This document shows, one piece after another, positions 17,077-24,793 of a DNA stretch of 64,000 nucleotides (positions are counted from its first letter, which is position 1; every line of letters starts with the position of its first letter). Source of the stretch: Lentzea alba (GTDB taxonomy: Bacteria > Actinomycetota > Actinomycetes > Mycobacteriales > Pseudonocardiaceae); contig NZ_JAAMPJ010000014.1 in assembly GCF_011067745.1 (NCBI RefSeq), positions 62,001-126,000 on the forward strand. The letters are read 5' to 3'. The notes under the pieces were generated by a model that saw nothing but the letters and a program-made list of their open reading frames with translations, had not been told where the DNA came from and did not search any database. Made by a program: the position numbers and the translations under genes.

Positions 17077-19152
17077 ATGGACAGCCGCTACTGGATCCGC
17101 GCCGACCGGCGACGCGACCGGACGCACGCGCTCGCCGCGCTGGACCTGCCGCCGATCTGGGCGACTGTCGACGCGCACCGGCGGCTGCGCGGGCCGTACA
17201 CCGCGGCGGGGTCGTTGCTGCGCATGGTCGCCGACGACCTGCTGGAGCGGTGCCCGGAACTGGCGGAGCGGCACAACATCGAACTGCTCACCAGCACGCC
17301 GGAACTGGCCGGGAGGGTGCCCAGCGCGTGGCACACGCTGGAATGGGAGGTGAAGGACAGCGAACGCACCCGGTACTACTCGCGGCTGCACACCCGCAAC
17401 ATCGCCAACGGCCTGGCCGAGGTGTTGCGCGACTACCTGGCCGCACTGGGCGGCGGGCCGCGCACGCTGGTGTTCGAGAACGCGCACGAGGCCGACCCGT
17501 CGGACCAGGAGCTCATCGCGGTCCTGCTCCGCCGCGGCGACCTCCCCGATCTCACCGTGGTCGTGGGCACGAGCCGGGAACCGCTGGTCGACCCGCGCGG
17601 TGAGATCGACGTGTCGCTGGCTGAGACGATCGCCGCGCACGCACAAGTGGTGGACGCGTGTGCCGGAGAACATCCGCTGCCCGACCACGCGGCACAGGCC
17701 TATGTGGACAGTGACGGCACGGACGACGACCCGCTCGTGCTCGCCGCCTACCTCGCCTTGTCGGAAGAAGCCAGAGCCGCACTGCACGACGCCCGCGCCG
17801 AGGAGCTCGCACGGTCCGCGGAGTTCTCGTTGCGCCTCGGCGCGATCCCGTACCACCTGGAGCACGGCAGCGACCCCGCCGGAGCCGGCGCGGCTGCCCT
17901 GCGCGCCGCGCTGGACCACTGCCACAAGACCGGGCTGTACCAGGCCGCCGCGGACCTCGGGCTGCGCGGCCGGGCGGTCGCGGACCGGGCGAGCGAGACC
18001 TGGTGGCACCTCACCATGCAGACCGGGATCGTGCTGGCGGCGGTAGGCCGGGCGGACGAGGCGGAGGTGCTGTACGTCGAGGGCCGCGCCGCGTCCACGG
18101 ATCCGGCCGTGCACCTGGAAATGGCGTACTCGACGGCGATGTTGCACGCGCGGCACTACCCGGAAGCCCAACGGGACTACGTGCGCGCACGGGCGTGGAT
18201 GAATTTGGCTATTGCAATGGCTTCAGTGTTGACTGATCCCAAGACCGAGGCGTTCCAGTCCGTCTTCACGCGCAACGGCCTCGCGCTCGTGGAGGTCCGG
18301 GAGAAGAAGCCGGAGGTCGCGCTCGCCCTCGTCAACGAGGGCATGGCCAGGCTGGACCGGGACCTGGAACCGCACGAACACGCACTGCATCGCCTGGTGC
18401 TGCGCTACAACCGGGCGCAGGTCTACGGCGCCATGGGCCGGTTGGACGAGGCTCTCGCCGACTACACCTACGTTCTCGAACGGGATCCGAACTTCCCCGA
18501 GCACCACTTCAACGTCGGCAACGTGCTGCGCAGGCTCGGCCGCGACGAGGAGGCGATCGCCGCCTACCGCGAGGCACTGCGCCTCTCACCGCCGTTCCCC
18601 GAGGCGTACTACAACCTCGCCGACGCACGCCTCGCTCTCGGCGACACCGAAGGGGCCCTGGCGGATTTCGGCTACGTCATCGAGCTCGACCCGCGGCACG
18701 TCGACGCCAGGATCAACCGTGCCGGACTCCTGCTCGCCGATGGTGACGTCGAGGGGGCGTGGCGTGATGTGACCGTCGCGCTCGAACTGGCGCCGGACAA
18801 CGCACACCTGTTGTGCCTCAAAGGACAGCTGCTCGTCGAACGGGAGGAGTACGCCGAGGCCTCCGTTGCACTGGCCGAAGCGGTGCAGCGCAACGAACGG
18901 CTGGCTGAAGCCTGGGCGATCCGTGGCACGATCGCGGTGGCGTCCGGCGACCTCACCGACGCGATCAGCTACCTGAGCCGGGCCATCACGCTCGACGACA
19001 ACCCGGAGGCGCGGTTCAACCGCGCGGTCGCGTACGAGGAGTCCGGGGACCTGGGTGCGGCGATCCTCGACTACGACGCCGTCCTCGCCGTCACCGACGA
19101 CGAGGACGCGCGGCACCGCAGGGAACTCTGCGCCGCGGCCACGGCCAGGTAG
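17077..19152 (+). CDS. TPR protein with degenerate AAA-like N-terminal domain
   Basis: A 691-residue cytoplasmic protein 25 bp behind the protease gene. Residues 1-300 look like a decayed AAA/STAND ATPase module: PRTLVFENAHEADPSDQELI resembles the Walker B region of LuxR-type AAA_16 domains, but no Walker A GxxxxGKT is visible, so ATP binding is doubtful. From about residue 310 to the end run tetratricopeptide repeats, clearest at LDEALADYTYVLERDPNFPE, DEEAIAAYREALRLSPPFPE and TEGALADFGYVIELDPRHVD. TPR arrays bind peptides or proteins, so a scaffold role in peptide maturation is inferred. Codons at 18202-18237 are unusually AT-rich compared with the rest of the gene. Confidence 0.85.
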   Translation: MDSRYWIRADRRRDRTHALAALDLPPIWATVDAHRRLRGPYTAAGSLLRMVADDLLERCPELAERHNIELLTSTPELAGRVPSAWHTLEWEVKDSERTRYYSRLHTRNIANGLAEVLRDYLAALGGGPRTLVFENAHEADPSDQELIAVLLRRGDLPDLTVVVGTSREPLVDPRGEIDVSLAETIAAHAQVVDACAGEHPLPDHAAQAYVDSDGTDDDPLVLAAYLALSEEARAALHDARAEELARSAEFSLRLGAIPYHLEHGSDPAGAGAAALRAALDHCHKTGLYQAAADLGLRGRAVADRASETWWHLTMQTGIVLAAVGRADEAEVLYVEGRAASTDPAVHLEMAYSTAMLHARHYPEAQRDYVRARAWMNLAIAMASVLTDPKTEAFQSVFTRNGLALVEVREKKPEVALALVNEGMARLDRDLEPHEHALHRLVLRYNRAQVYGAMGRLDEALADYTYVLERDPNFPEHHFNVGNVLRRLGRDEEAIAAYREALRLSPPFPEAYYNLADARLALGDTEGALADFGYVIELDPRHVDARINRAGLLLADGDVEGAWRDVTVALELAPDNAHLLCLKGQLLVEREEYAEASVALAEAVQRNERLAEAWAIRGTIAVASGDLTDAISYLSRAITLDDNPEARFNRAVAYEESGDLGAAILDYDAVLAVTDDEDARHRRELCAAATAR
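18221..18236 (+). repeat. TTCAG-TGTTG motif copy inside the TPR gene
   Basis: CTTCAGTGTTGACTGA matches three intergenic copies at 27836, 27991 and 32435. It sits in a run of codons (AAT TTG GCT ATT GCA ATG GCT TCA GTG TTG ACT GAT) of which eight of twelve end in A or T, in a gene where nearly all codons end in G or C. Confidence 0.6.
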
Positions 19153-19163
19153 GAGGAATCGCC

Positions 19164-19685
19164 GTGACAGCAACGGAGAACGTGGCCCCGGGGATGCCGG
19201 TGGCCACGTTCACCGACGCCATGAGCCGGCTGGTCTCCGGTCTCGCCGTGGTCACCACGCGACAGGCGAACGGACGGCCGTGCGGGTTGCTCGTCTCGTC
19301 GATCTGCTCGTACAGCGTGGATCCGCCGTCGGTGCTGGTGGTCGTCGACCACGCCTCGCGCTGCCGTGACCCTCTCGCGCACTGCGCCGAGTTCGGCGTG
19401 CACGTGCTCGGCCACACCGAGGAACGCACCGCGCGGACGTTCGCGAGCCGTGGCGTGGACAAGTTCGCCGACGTCGGGTGGGAGTGGGACGGCGCCGTGC
19501 CCCGGTTGTGCGCGGCGCCGATCTACTTGCGCTGCACTACCACCGCCGTGTTCGACCACGGCGACCACACCGTCCTGATCGGCGAGGTCACCCGCACCGC
19601 GCTGACCGAAGCCGAGCCGTTGGTGTGTTACCGGCGGCTGTTCCACTGGAGACTGAGAGGCTCGCAGGTTCGCTCAACCCTGTGA
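19164..19685 (+). CDS. Flavin reductase-domain protein
   Basis: A 173-residue protein of the flavin reductase-like FMN-binding split barrel family. Typical features are FTDAMSRLVSGLAVVTTRQ, the substrate loop GRPCGLLVSSICSYSVDPPS (a family hallmark near residue 45), and FGVHVLGHTEERTARTF. Members reduce FMN/FAD with NAD(P)H to feed an oxygenase, or use flavin directly. AGGAGG (19151-19156) overlaps the TPR gene's stop and precedes the GTG by 7 bases, so it is the last gene of the precursor-protease-TPR unit, before a strong hairpin. No flavin-dependent oxygenase is encoded nearby, so the protein may itself act on the peptide (for example on Cys or Tyr) or supply reduced flavin to a distant enzyme. 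Confidence 0.85.
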   Translation: MTATENVAPGMPVATFTDAMSRLVSGLAVVTTRQANGRPCGLLVSSICSYSVDPPSVLVVVDHASRCRDPLAHCAEFGVHVLGHTEERTARTFASRGVDKFADVGWEWDGAVPRLCAAPIYLRCTTTAVFDHGDHTVLIGEVTRTALTEAEPLVCYRRLFHWRLRGSQVRSTL

Positions 19686-19700
19686 CCCGGCTTCCTGGCG

Positions 19701-19725
19701 CTGGTAGTCCAACGTGGACTACCAG
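19701..19725 (+). terminator. Hairpin terminating the RiPP-like operon
   Basis: CTGGTAGTCC and GGACTACCAG form a perfect 10-bp stem with a 5-base loop, 15 bases after the flavin reductase stop. No T-run. The right arm enters the PfaD-like fragment. Confidence 0.7.
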
Positions 19726-19878
19726 GTGCGCTGCGGCCCTTCGACGGGCGCGTTCGACCAGGCGGTCGCCGGTACGGAGCTCGAGTCCTGGCATGCGCGC
19801 ACGGTCGAAGCCGTGGCCGACGTGCTGATGGAGGGTGCCGCGGCGCACATCACCGCCCGGCTGGCGACCTTCGGGTGA
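19714..19878 (+). pseudogene. C-terminal remnant of a PfaD-type enoyl reductase
   Basis: Fifty-four codons beginning right after an in-frame stop read VDYQVRCGPSTGAFDQAV then AGTELESWHARTVEAVADVL and MEGAAAHITARLATFG. This matches from memory the very C-terminus of PfaD/trans-AT-PKS enoyl reductases (DYQ-x-x-CGP-x-x-GAF-x-x-x-V-x-G-x-x-LE ... LM-x-GAA). The several hundred residues of FMN barrel expected upstream are absent; the flavin reductase gene of the RiPP-like unit stands there instead. It is therefore a truncated relic, not a working gene. Its end overlaps the tail of the convergent SARP gene by 29 bp. It suggests that a polyketide or polyunsaturated fatty acid cluster once lay here and was replaced or deleted. 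Confidence 0.6.
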
Positions 19879-20692
19879 CCGCCCCGGCGAGGTGCCGGTG
19901 GCCGCGGTCGAACGGGTCGTCCCCGCTCAGGATGACCTGATGCATGGCCCGCAACCGCGGCCCCGGCTCGATGCCGGCGTGGCTCGACAGCTCGCGGTAC
20001 GCCCTGGCGTACGCGGTCAGCGCGTCGGCGCGGCGGTCGGCCTGGCACAGCGCGAGCATCAGCTGCTCGTGGAACCGTTCGCGCAACGGGTAGTCGGTGC
20101 ACAGTTCCTCGAGTTCGCGCACCGCGAGGTGTCCGTCGCCGTGGCAGAGCATGACGTCGAACCGATTGCGCAGCAATTCCAGGTATTCCTTTTCCAGTCG
20201 TGAGATGTCGTGGTCGAACACGCCGGTCTCGCGGAGATCCGCCAACGGCGCGCCGCGCCACAGGCCGAGTGCCGCGGCGATCGCCTCTCGTGCGCGTGCG
20301 CAGTCGCCGACGGCTATCTCGGCCTGTGCTCGTTTGGCCAGTTCTCGGAATCTGGTGAGGTCCAGCTGGTGCGGTTCCAGGCAGAGCACGTAACCGGCAG
20401 GGCGGGTGTTCAGGATCGGGTGTGAATTCCTGGAGCTGTTCCACCCCGGCGTGAGTGCCCGCCGCACCGCGGTGACGTAGCCGTGCAGTGCGGCGATGGC
20501 CGAGCGGGGAGCGCCCCGCGTCCACAGCTGGTCCACGATGCGGCGGGTCGCCACGAACTCGTTGGCGTGCAGGGCGAGCAGTGCGAGCAAGGCCCGCTGT
20601 TTCGGTGCTGTCGGCGTGCATCTTCGATTGCCGCGGGTGATTTCGAACGTGCCCAGAACCCGGAACTGCAGTGGTTCGTCGTGAAGACTCAC
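19850..20692 (-). CDS. SARP-family transcriptional activator (AfsR/RedD type)
   Basis: About 280 residues from GTG 20692. The open frame extends upstream to GTG 20881, but those 63 extra residues show no domain, and SARPs normally begin just before the DNA-binding strand LQFRVLGTFEITRG. A winged-helix OmpR-like domain (about 5-100, with PKQRALLALLALHAN and LWTRGAPRSAIAALHGYVTAVRRAL) is followed by the bacterial transcriptional activation domain (about 110-265, LDLTRFRELAKRAQAEIA ... RERFHEQLMLALCQADRRADAL). SARPs switch on antibiotic clusters. It is convergent with the PfaD relic, so it could belong to a lost polyketide cluster or now control the neighbouring RiPP-like unit. Start is uncertain. 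Confidence 0.85.
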   Translation of the reverse strand: MSLHDEPLQFRVLGTFEITRGNRRCTPTAPKQRALLALLALHANEFVATRRIVDQLWTRGAPRSAIAALHGYVTAVRRALTPGWNSSRNSHPILNTRPAGYVLCLEPHQLDLTRFRELAKRAQAEIAVGDCARAREAIAAALGLWRGAPLADLRETGVFDHDISRLEKEYLELLRNRFDVMLCHGDGHLAVRELEELCTDYPLRERFHEQLMLALCQADRRADALTAYARAYRELSSHAGIEPGPRLRAMHQVILSGDDPFDRGHRHLAGAVTRRSPAGR

Positions 20693-20971
20693 TCGGCCAG
20701 TGTCAGTCAGTCCGCGGGCTTCGAGGTAGTGCTCGGCGCGAAACTGCCGTGCATTCGGTTCTCGGATCGGCAGATCCGTGGCGTTCAGGTGAAATTCGAT
20801 TCTGGGTCGCCGTGGAATCTCTTGTCGGATCACATGTGTCGGGTGTTCGCATTCGTCTGATGAGGCAGAAATACCACGCACGCGGGTGAGTGCGTTGGTG
20901 TGTCCGGACGCAACTCCCTAACGTCGGCGATCAGTTCCCGAACCAACCCCGCCGCTGAAGGGATCCTGCTC

Positions 20972-23296
20972 GTGCGAAGACGTTTGCCGGCGATGTTGCT
21001 GGCGACCGCGCTCGCTGGCAGCACGCTCACCGCCGCTGTCCCCGTGGTCGCCCAACCGTCCGTTTCCACGCTCACCAAGTCCGTGCAAGGCGTGTCCGAT
21101 CCCGCCGGCCACGGTGACACCGCCACCTGGGTCGTGTCGTACGCGAACGGCGCCCCCGGCGCCGCCACCATCACCGACACCATCGGCACCGGCCAGACCT
21201 ACCTGCCCGGCTCGCTGCAGGTGCCGCCCGGCTGGACCGGGACCGAAGGCAACCCGATCAGCGCGACGAATCCCGGCGTGCGCAACGGCGGCAGGGCGCT
21301 GTCCAGCCTGCTCACCCCGCCCGTGCAGGCCAGCGCGACCCCGACTGGTGGCGACGGCTTCACCCCGATCCTGCACCGCACGCCGGACGGTCGCCTGCAG
21401 GCGTGGAACGTCTACCACCACGTGGCCGCCGCGTTCCCGAAGCTGGTGTGCACCGACCTCACGACCAGCGCCCCGTGCACGGGTGGTCCGTGGCCGAAAC
21501 CGCTCAACACGACCCCCGGCCCGTTCGGCACGGGCAACACCGGCGACATCGCCAGCCCGCTGGAACCGCAGTACGTCCGCGATCCGGCGAACCCGGCCCG
21601 CGTGTACTACTCGGCGGCCACCGCGACCTCGATCGGCGTTGGCTGCCTCGACCTCGCCGCACCCGGCAACTGCGGCTACTGGCCGCTGATGACCCGCGCC
21701 GGGCAGACGACCGACCTGGGCGGACTCGTCCAGATCGGCGGAAACCTCTACGGCGTGGCGACCTCCGGTTACGTTGTCTGCTGGACGATGGCCACCCAGA
21801 GCGCGTGCGCGAACCAGCCGTACGCGCCGATCGTGCCGTTCACCAACAGCAACGGGTGGTATCTCGGCGCGCTGACCGTGGCCGCGGGCAAGCTGTTCGC
21901 GTCGTCGTCACCCTTCGGCGGTGGCGTCCCCGTGCTCGGCTGCTTCGACCCCGGCACCACAGGCGTGTGTGGTGGCTGGCCGGCCCCGAAGCCGATCGGC
22001 CCGTCCGGCAACTACACCTACAACGCCTACACCGCCTACAGCACAACGGGCGCGGAGACCGGTGCGTGCTCCAGCACGACCGGCGCCCAGAACGTCACCA
22101 CCTGCTACGCGGTCGACGGGTCGTCCCTGCCCGCTCCGACGTCCGCGGCGGGCCTGGAAGGCGGCGTCATCGTCTTCAACCCCGAGCTGATCCGCACCGG
22201 TGACCGCGTGCGCAGCTACCTCGGCGTGTGGCGCGGCCCGTACCTGGGGGCGGCGGTGTGCCACGACTGGAGCACCGGCACGTCCTGCGCCGGCCTGCCA
22301 CCGCGCATCACCCACCCCAACGTCAACGGTGGCGACACACGGGATTACGGCTACGCCTACGACGCTCCCACCGGCTGCCTGATCGGTCTGGGCGACGCCG
22401 GCGTGCTGTTCTCGATGGATCCTGACACGGGGGCGTCGCCGTGCGTACGCAGTGGCGCCTCCGTGTCGCTCACCCCGTCGCAGTTCTACTGCGACGGCAA
22501 ACCCCACGCCGTCAGCTACACCAAAGCGCGCCTGACCGGCGTGACACCTGCGAACGTGAACTTCGGCGCGTCCACCGTCTCGGTCACCGACCAGAACGGA
22601 AACCCCGTGGCCACACCGGGTTTCGCGCCTGACGGCACCGTCGACCTGAGCGGCGCCTCCGCCACCACGCTGACCGTCACGGCGTCGCTCGTGCTGAACA
22701 ACGCGTCGGACTTCGGCGGCGGCAACCAGCCGTCACTGGTCGTGGAGTTCACCGGCGACGCACCCCAGATGTGCTTCCGCACCACGATCTCCGCGGACTG
22801 CCCGGTCACGTCGATCGCCAACACCGCGGGCGGCACCGACGCGACCGGCACCCTCACCTCCAACACCGTGACCAGGCAGGTGGCACCGGGTGCGGCGTGC
22901 ATGCCGAACGTGGTGGTGAACAAGGAGATCTGCGCCTCGCACACACCCGCGCACTGCAAGGCGGGCGGCGCCGGGCCGTGGGTGAAGGAGGCCCCCGTGG
23001 GCGTCCTCGGCCTGCTGTTCGCGACCGCGTACTGGCGCGTCACCGTGACCAACAACGGCCCGATCCCGATCGCGGACGCCTACGTGGTCGACGAGGTGGA
23101 ACCGTCCTGCCAGACCGGACCGTTCGCCTTGCAACCCGGTGAGTCGAAGCAGGTGCACTGCTCGACCTACGCCCTGCTGTCGTTGTTCCCGATGACGAAC
23201 AAGGCGAAGGCGAAGTACACCCCGCCGAACGCGGCCCGCACCTACACCGACTGGTCGTCCGCCAAGGCGTGTTCCCTGCTCTGCGTGCTCAACTAA
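20972..23296 (+). CDS. Large secreted protein with Cys-pair repeats and DUF11-like tail
   Basis: About 774 residues from GTG 20972, with AAGGGA 8 bases upstream and a signal peptide (AMLLATALAGSTLTAAVPVVAQ). A DUF11-like strand-rich region follows (TKSVQGVSDPAGHGDTATWV). The middle holds at least five related units with a Cys pair and an aromatic-Pro end: CTDLTTSAPCTGGPWP, CLDLAAPGNCGYWP, CWTMATQSACANQPY, CFDPGTTGVCGGWPAP, CHDWSTGTSCAGLPP. Their spacing of about 50-80 residues suggests blades of a propeller. The last 130 residues (YWRVTVTNNGPIPIADAYV) resemble DUF11 adhesion-type domains with six Cys. No sortase signal or membrane anchor is visible, so it is probably released or wall-associated by adhesion. 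Function unknown. Confidence 0.8.
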   Translation: MRRRLPAMLLATALAGSTLTAAVPVVAQPSVSTLTKSVQGVSDPAGHGDTATWVVSYANGAPGAATITDTIGTGQTYLPGSLQVPPGWTGTEGNPISATNPGVRNGGRALSSLLTPPVQASATPTGGDGFTPILHRTPDGRLQAWNVYHHVAAAFPKLVCTDLTTSAPCTGGPWPKPLNTTPGPFGTGNTGDIASPLEPQYVRDPANPARVYYSAATATSIGVGCLDLAAPGNCGYWPLMTRAGQTTDLGGLVQIGGNLYGVATSGYVVCWTMATQSACANQPYAPIVPFTNSNGWYLGALTVAAGKLFASSSPFGGGVPVLGCFDPGTTGVCGGWPAPKPIGPSGNYTYNAYTAYSTTGAETGACSSTTGAQNVTTCYAVDGSSLPAPTSAAGLEGGVIVFNPELIRTGDRVRSYLGVWRGPYLGAAVCHDWSTGTSCAGLPPRITHPNVNGGDTRDYGYAYDAPTGCLIGLGDAGVLFSMDPDTGASPCVRSGASVSLTPSQFYCDGKPHAVSYTKARLTGVTPANVNFGASTVSVTDQNGNPVATPGFAPDGTVDLSGASATTLTVTASLVLNNASDFGGGNQPSLVVEFTGDAPQMCFRTTISADCPVTSIANTAGGTDATGTLTSNTVTRQVAPGAACMPNVVVNKEICASHTPAHCKAGGAGPWVKEAPVGVLGLLFATAYWRVTVTNNGPIPIADAYVVDEVEPSCQTGPFALQPGESKQVHCSTYALLSLFPMTNKAKAKYTPPNAARTYTDWSSAKACSLLCVLN

Positions 23297-23352
23297 TTGA
23301 TGTTCGGCATTTCCGGAGGACAGGCTCGCCTAATTCCTTTCGAATTGCGGCC

Positions 23353-23407
23353 CTCCTGCCGTGGTGGCAAGGTCCGAATCACCGAACCTTTCCCACCACG
23401 GCAGGAG
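23353..23407 (+). promoter_or_regulatory. Long hairpin that covers the DUF1540 ribosome site
   Basis: CTCCTGCCGTGGTGG (23353-23367) and CCACCACGGCAGGAG (23393-23407) are a perfect 15-bp inverted repeat; AAGGT/ACCTT inside extends it to about 20 pairs around a 12-base loop. The last four bases of the right arm, GGAG (23404-23407), are the ribosome binding site of the gene starting at 23413, so folding should hide it. It may also end transcription from the upstream gene. Confidence 0.8.
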
Positions 23408-23412
23408 CGGAC

Positions 23413-23721
23413 ATGACCACCCTCGAGAACCCGGCGATGCCCGCCGTCCACGATTGCACCGTGAGCGACTGCTCGTACAACCACGACGGCTGCCACGCGT
23501 TCGCGATCACCGTGCGCGGCGACAACGGCGCCGCCGACTGCGGCACCTTCATCCCGCTGAGCACGAAGGGCGGCCTGGAGAAGGTAGTGGCACAGGTAGG
23601 CGCCTGTTCCCGCACCGACTGCGTGCACAACTCCTCGCTGGAATGCTCGGCGCAGAGCGTGCGCATCGGTCCCGGCGTCGGCGACCACCACGCCAACTGC
23701 CTGACCTACCAACCGCGCTAG
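23413..23721 (+). CDS. DUF1540 Cys-rich small protein, two copies of the domain
   Basis: A 102-residue cytoplasmic protein with ATG 23413. Two DUF1540 units are visible: HDCTVSDCSYNHDGCHAFAI with a partner Cys in ADCGTF, and GACSRTDCVHNSSLECSA with a partner Cys in HANCLTY. Each unit has the C-x4-C-x6-C pattern of this family, which probably binds a metal ion such as zinc, although no function is established as far as I know. An unusual long hairpin masks its ribosome site, so translation may respond to metal, temperature or a factor that opens the RNA. Its stop overlaps the convergent MgtC gene by 4 bases. Confidence 0.88.
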   Translation: MTTLENPAMPAVHDCTVSDCSYNHDGCHAFAITVRGDNGAADCGTFIPLSTKGGLEKVVAQVGACSRTDCVHNSSLECSAQSVRIGPGVGDHHANCLTYQPR

Positions 23722-24146
23722 GCCTCCTCGTCCTTGCGGTCCACGGCCCGGCCCAGCTCCCGCAGCCCGACGTTGACCGCGATGATCGCCACAGTGCCGG
23801 CCACCGCCATCACGTGCATCCCGGCGCCCGCCAGCGAGCCCACCGCGGCCGCGCACCAGAGCGTGGCCGCGGTGTTGAGCCCGCGCACCGACAACCCGTC
23901 GCGCAGGATCACGCCCGCGCCGAGGAACCCGATCCCGGACACGACCTGAGCGGCCACCCGAGTGGGGTCACCGCCCTGGCCGTCGAAACCCTGCGCGGAC
24001 AGCACCACGAACAGCGCCGCCCCCACCGCCACGAGGGCGTTGGTCCGCAGGCCTGCCATCCGTGAGCGGTACTGCCGCTCAAAACCGATCAACGCGCCGA
24101 GGCCCATGCTCTCGGCAATGCGCAGCGTCATGTCGAAGACGTGCAT
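23718..24146 (-). CDS. MgtC/SapB-family membrane protein
   Basis: A 142-residue inner-membrane protein; ATG 24146 is preceded by GGGGAG 8 bases upstream. The family signature is present: LGALIGFERQYRSRMAGLRTN, then VVSGIGFLGAGVIL and GLNTAATLWCAAAVGSLAGAG. About four to five helices are predicted, the usual size of the short MgtC form without the C-terminal ACT-like domain. MgtC proteins help growth at low magnesium and modulate the F-type ATP synthase (family knowledge). A 9-bp long-range inverted repeat in the leader hints at RNA-level control. Confidence 0.9.
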   Translation of the reverse strand: MHVFDMTLRIAESMGLGALIGFERQYRSRMAGLRTNALVAVGAALFVVLSAQGFDGQGGDPTRVAAQVVSGIGFLGAGVILRDGLSVRGLNTAATLWCAAAVGSLAGAGMHVMAVAGTVAIIAVNVGLRELGRAVDRKDEEA

Positions 24147-24216
24147 CGTGTGACTCCCCTTAAGTGCAGGGGTGCGCGTCACACGCCAGAAACTGAAGCG
24201 TGCCCTGATTGGACGT

Positions 24217-24272
24217 GCGAGGTGAAAGACCTGCGCGGGCTACTGTCGCCTGGCATGTGTCGCTCACCTCGC
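24217..24272 (-). promoter_or_regulatory. Structured leader candidate upstream of mgtC-type gene
   Basis: GCGAGGTGA (24217-24225) and TCACCTCGC (24264-24272) are a perfect 9-bp inverted repeat enclosing 38 bases, 70-125 bases before the start codon on the minus strand. The rest of the 160-bp gap (24147-24305) shows no gene. It does not match the magnesium M-box as I remember it. Confidence 0.35.
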
Positions 24273-24305
24273 TTCCTCGTGTCTGGTCGGTAAGACCGGT
24301 TCACG

Positions 24306-24785
24306 TTACTGAACCGCGTGTGAGCCCCGGGTGAGAGTGGGACGGGTGTCCCAGTTGATGTGGCCGTCCTCGTAGCGGAGGAGCCGGTACACGGGGTCGT
24401 CGTTGCGCTCGAACATTCGCAGCACGTGATCGAGCATCGCGGTAACCCTGTCCCACTCACGTCCGGTTTCCTCGGTGACGACGCTGCCGTCATGGAGGTC
24501 CACGAAGAGCAGGTCTGCGTCGTCGAAGCAGTCGGCCGCGATCGGCAGCCGATCGGCGCGAGTGCGGCGACGGAGTGCGGACACGACGTCCAAGGGATGC
24601 CAGGACAGCGGGAGAAGCGGGCTCTCATCGCCCAGCACGGCGCGATCCACGCCATCGAACTCCCGCCACCACGCCGCCAGATCCGGTGGCACACCACCGA
24701 TCTCGATGCCAGAGGGCGGCAGAAAGGCCGCGTGCAGCGCTGGTGCGTGCTCACGCACCCAGGCCGCAACGCCGCTCCAGTTCAT
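24306..24785 (-). CDS. SMI1/KNR4 (SUKH)-type protein
   Basis: A 159-residue cytoplasmic protein; the start is ATG 24785, 8 bases behind the stop of the aldo/keto reductase gene; no clear ribosome site is seen, so expression may rely on coupling. The pattern GGVPPDLAAWWREFDGVD followed by LLPLSWHPLDVVSAL and ADLLFVDLHDGSVV is typical of the SUKH superfamily, whose members serve as immunity proteins against polymorphic toxins or as cell-wall signalling proteins. No toxin gene is adjacent, so it is an orphan, perhaps an immunity gene without its toxin. Confidence 0.75.
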   Translation of the reverse strand: MNWSGVAAWVREHAPALHAAFLPPSGIEIGGVPPDLAAWWREFDGVDRAVLGDESPLLPLSWHPLDVVSALRRRTRADRLPIAADCFDDADLLFVDLHDGSVVTEETGREWDRVTAMLDHVLRMFERNDDPVYRLLRYEDGHINWDTRPTLTRGSHAVQ

Positions 24786-24793
24786 GAGCCGAA

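Noticed and set aside
24147-24305. Magnesium M-box riboswitch before mgtC
   Set aside because: Only a general long-range stem is seen; conserved M-box blocks as I remember them are absent.
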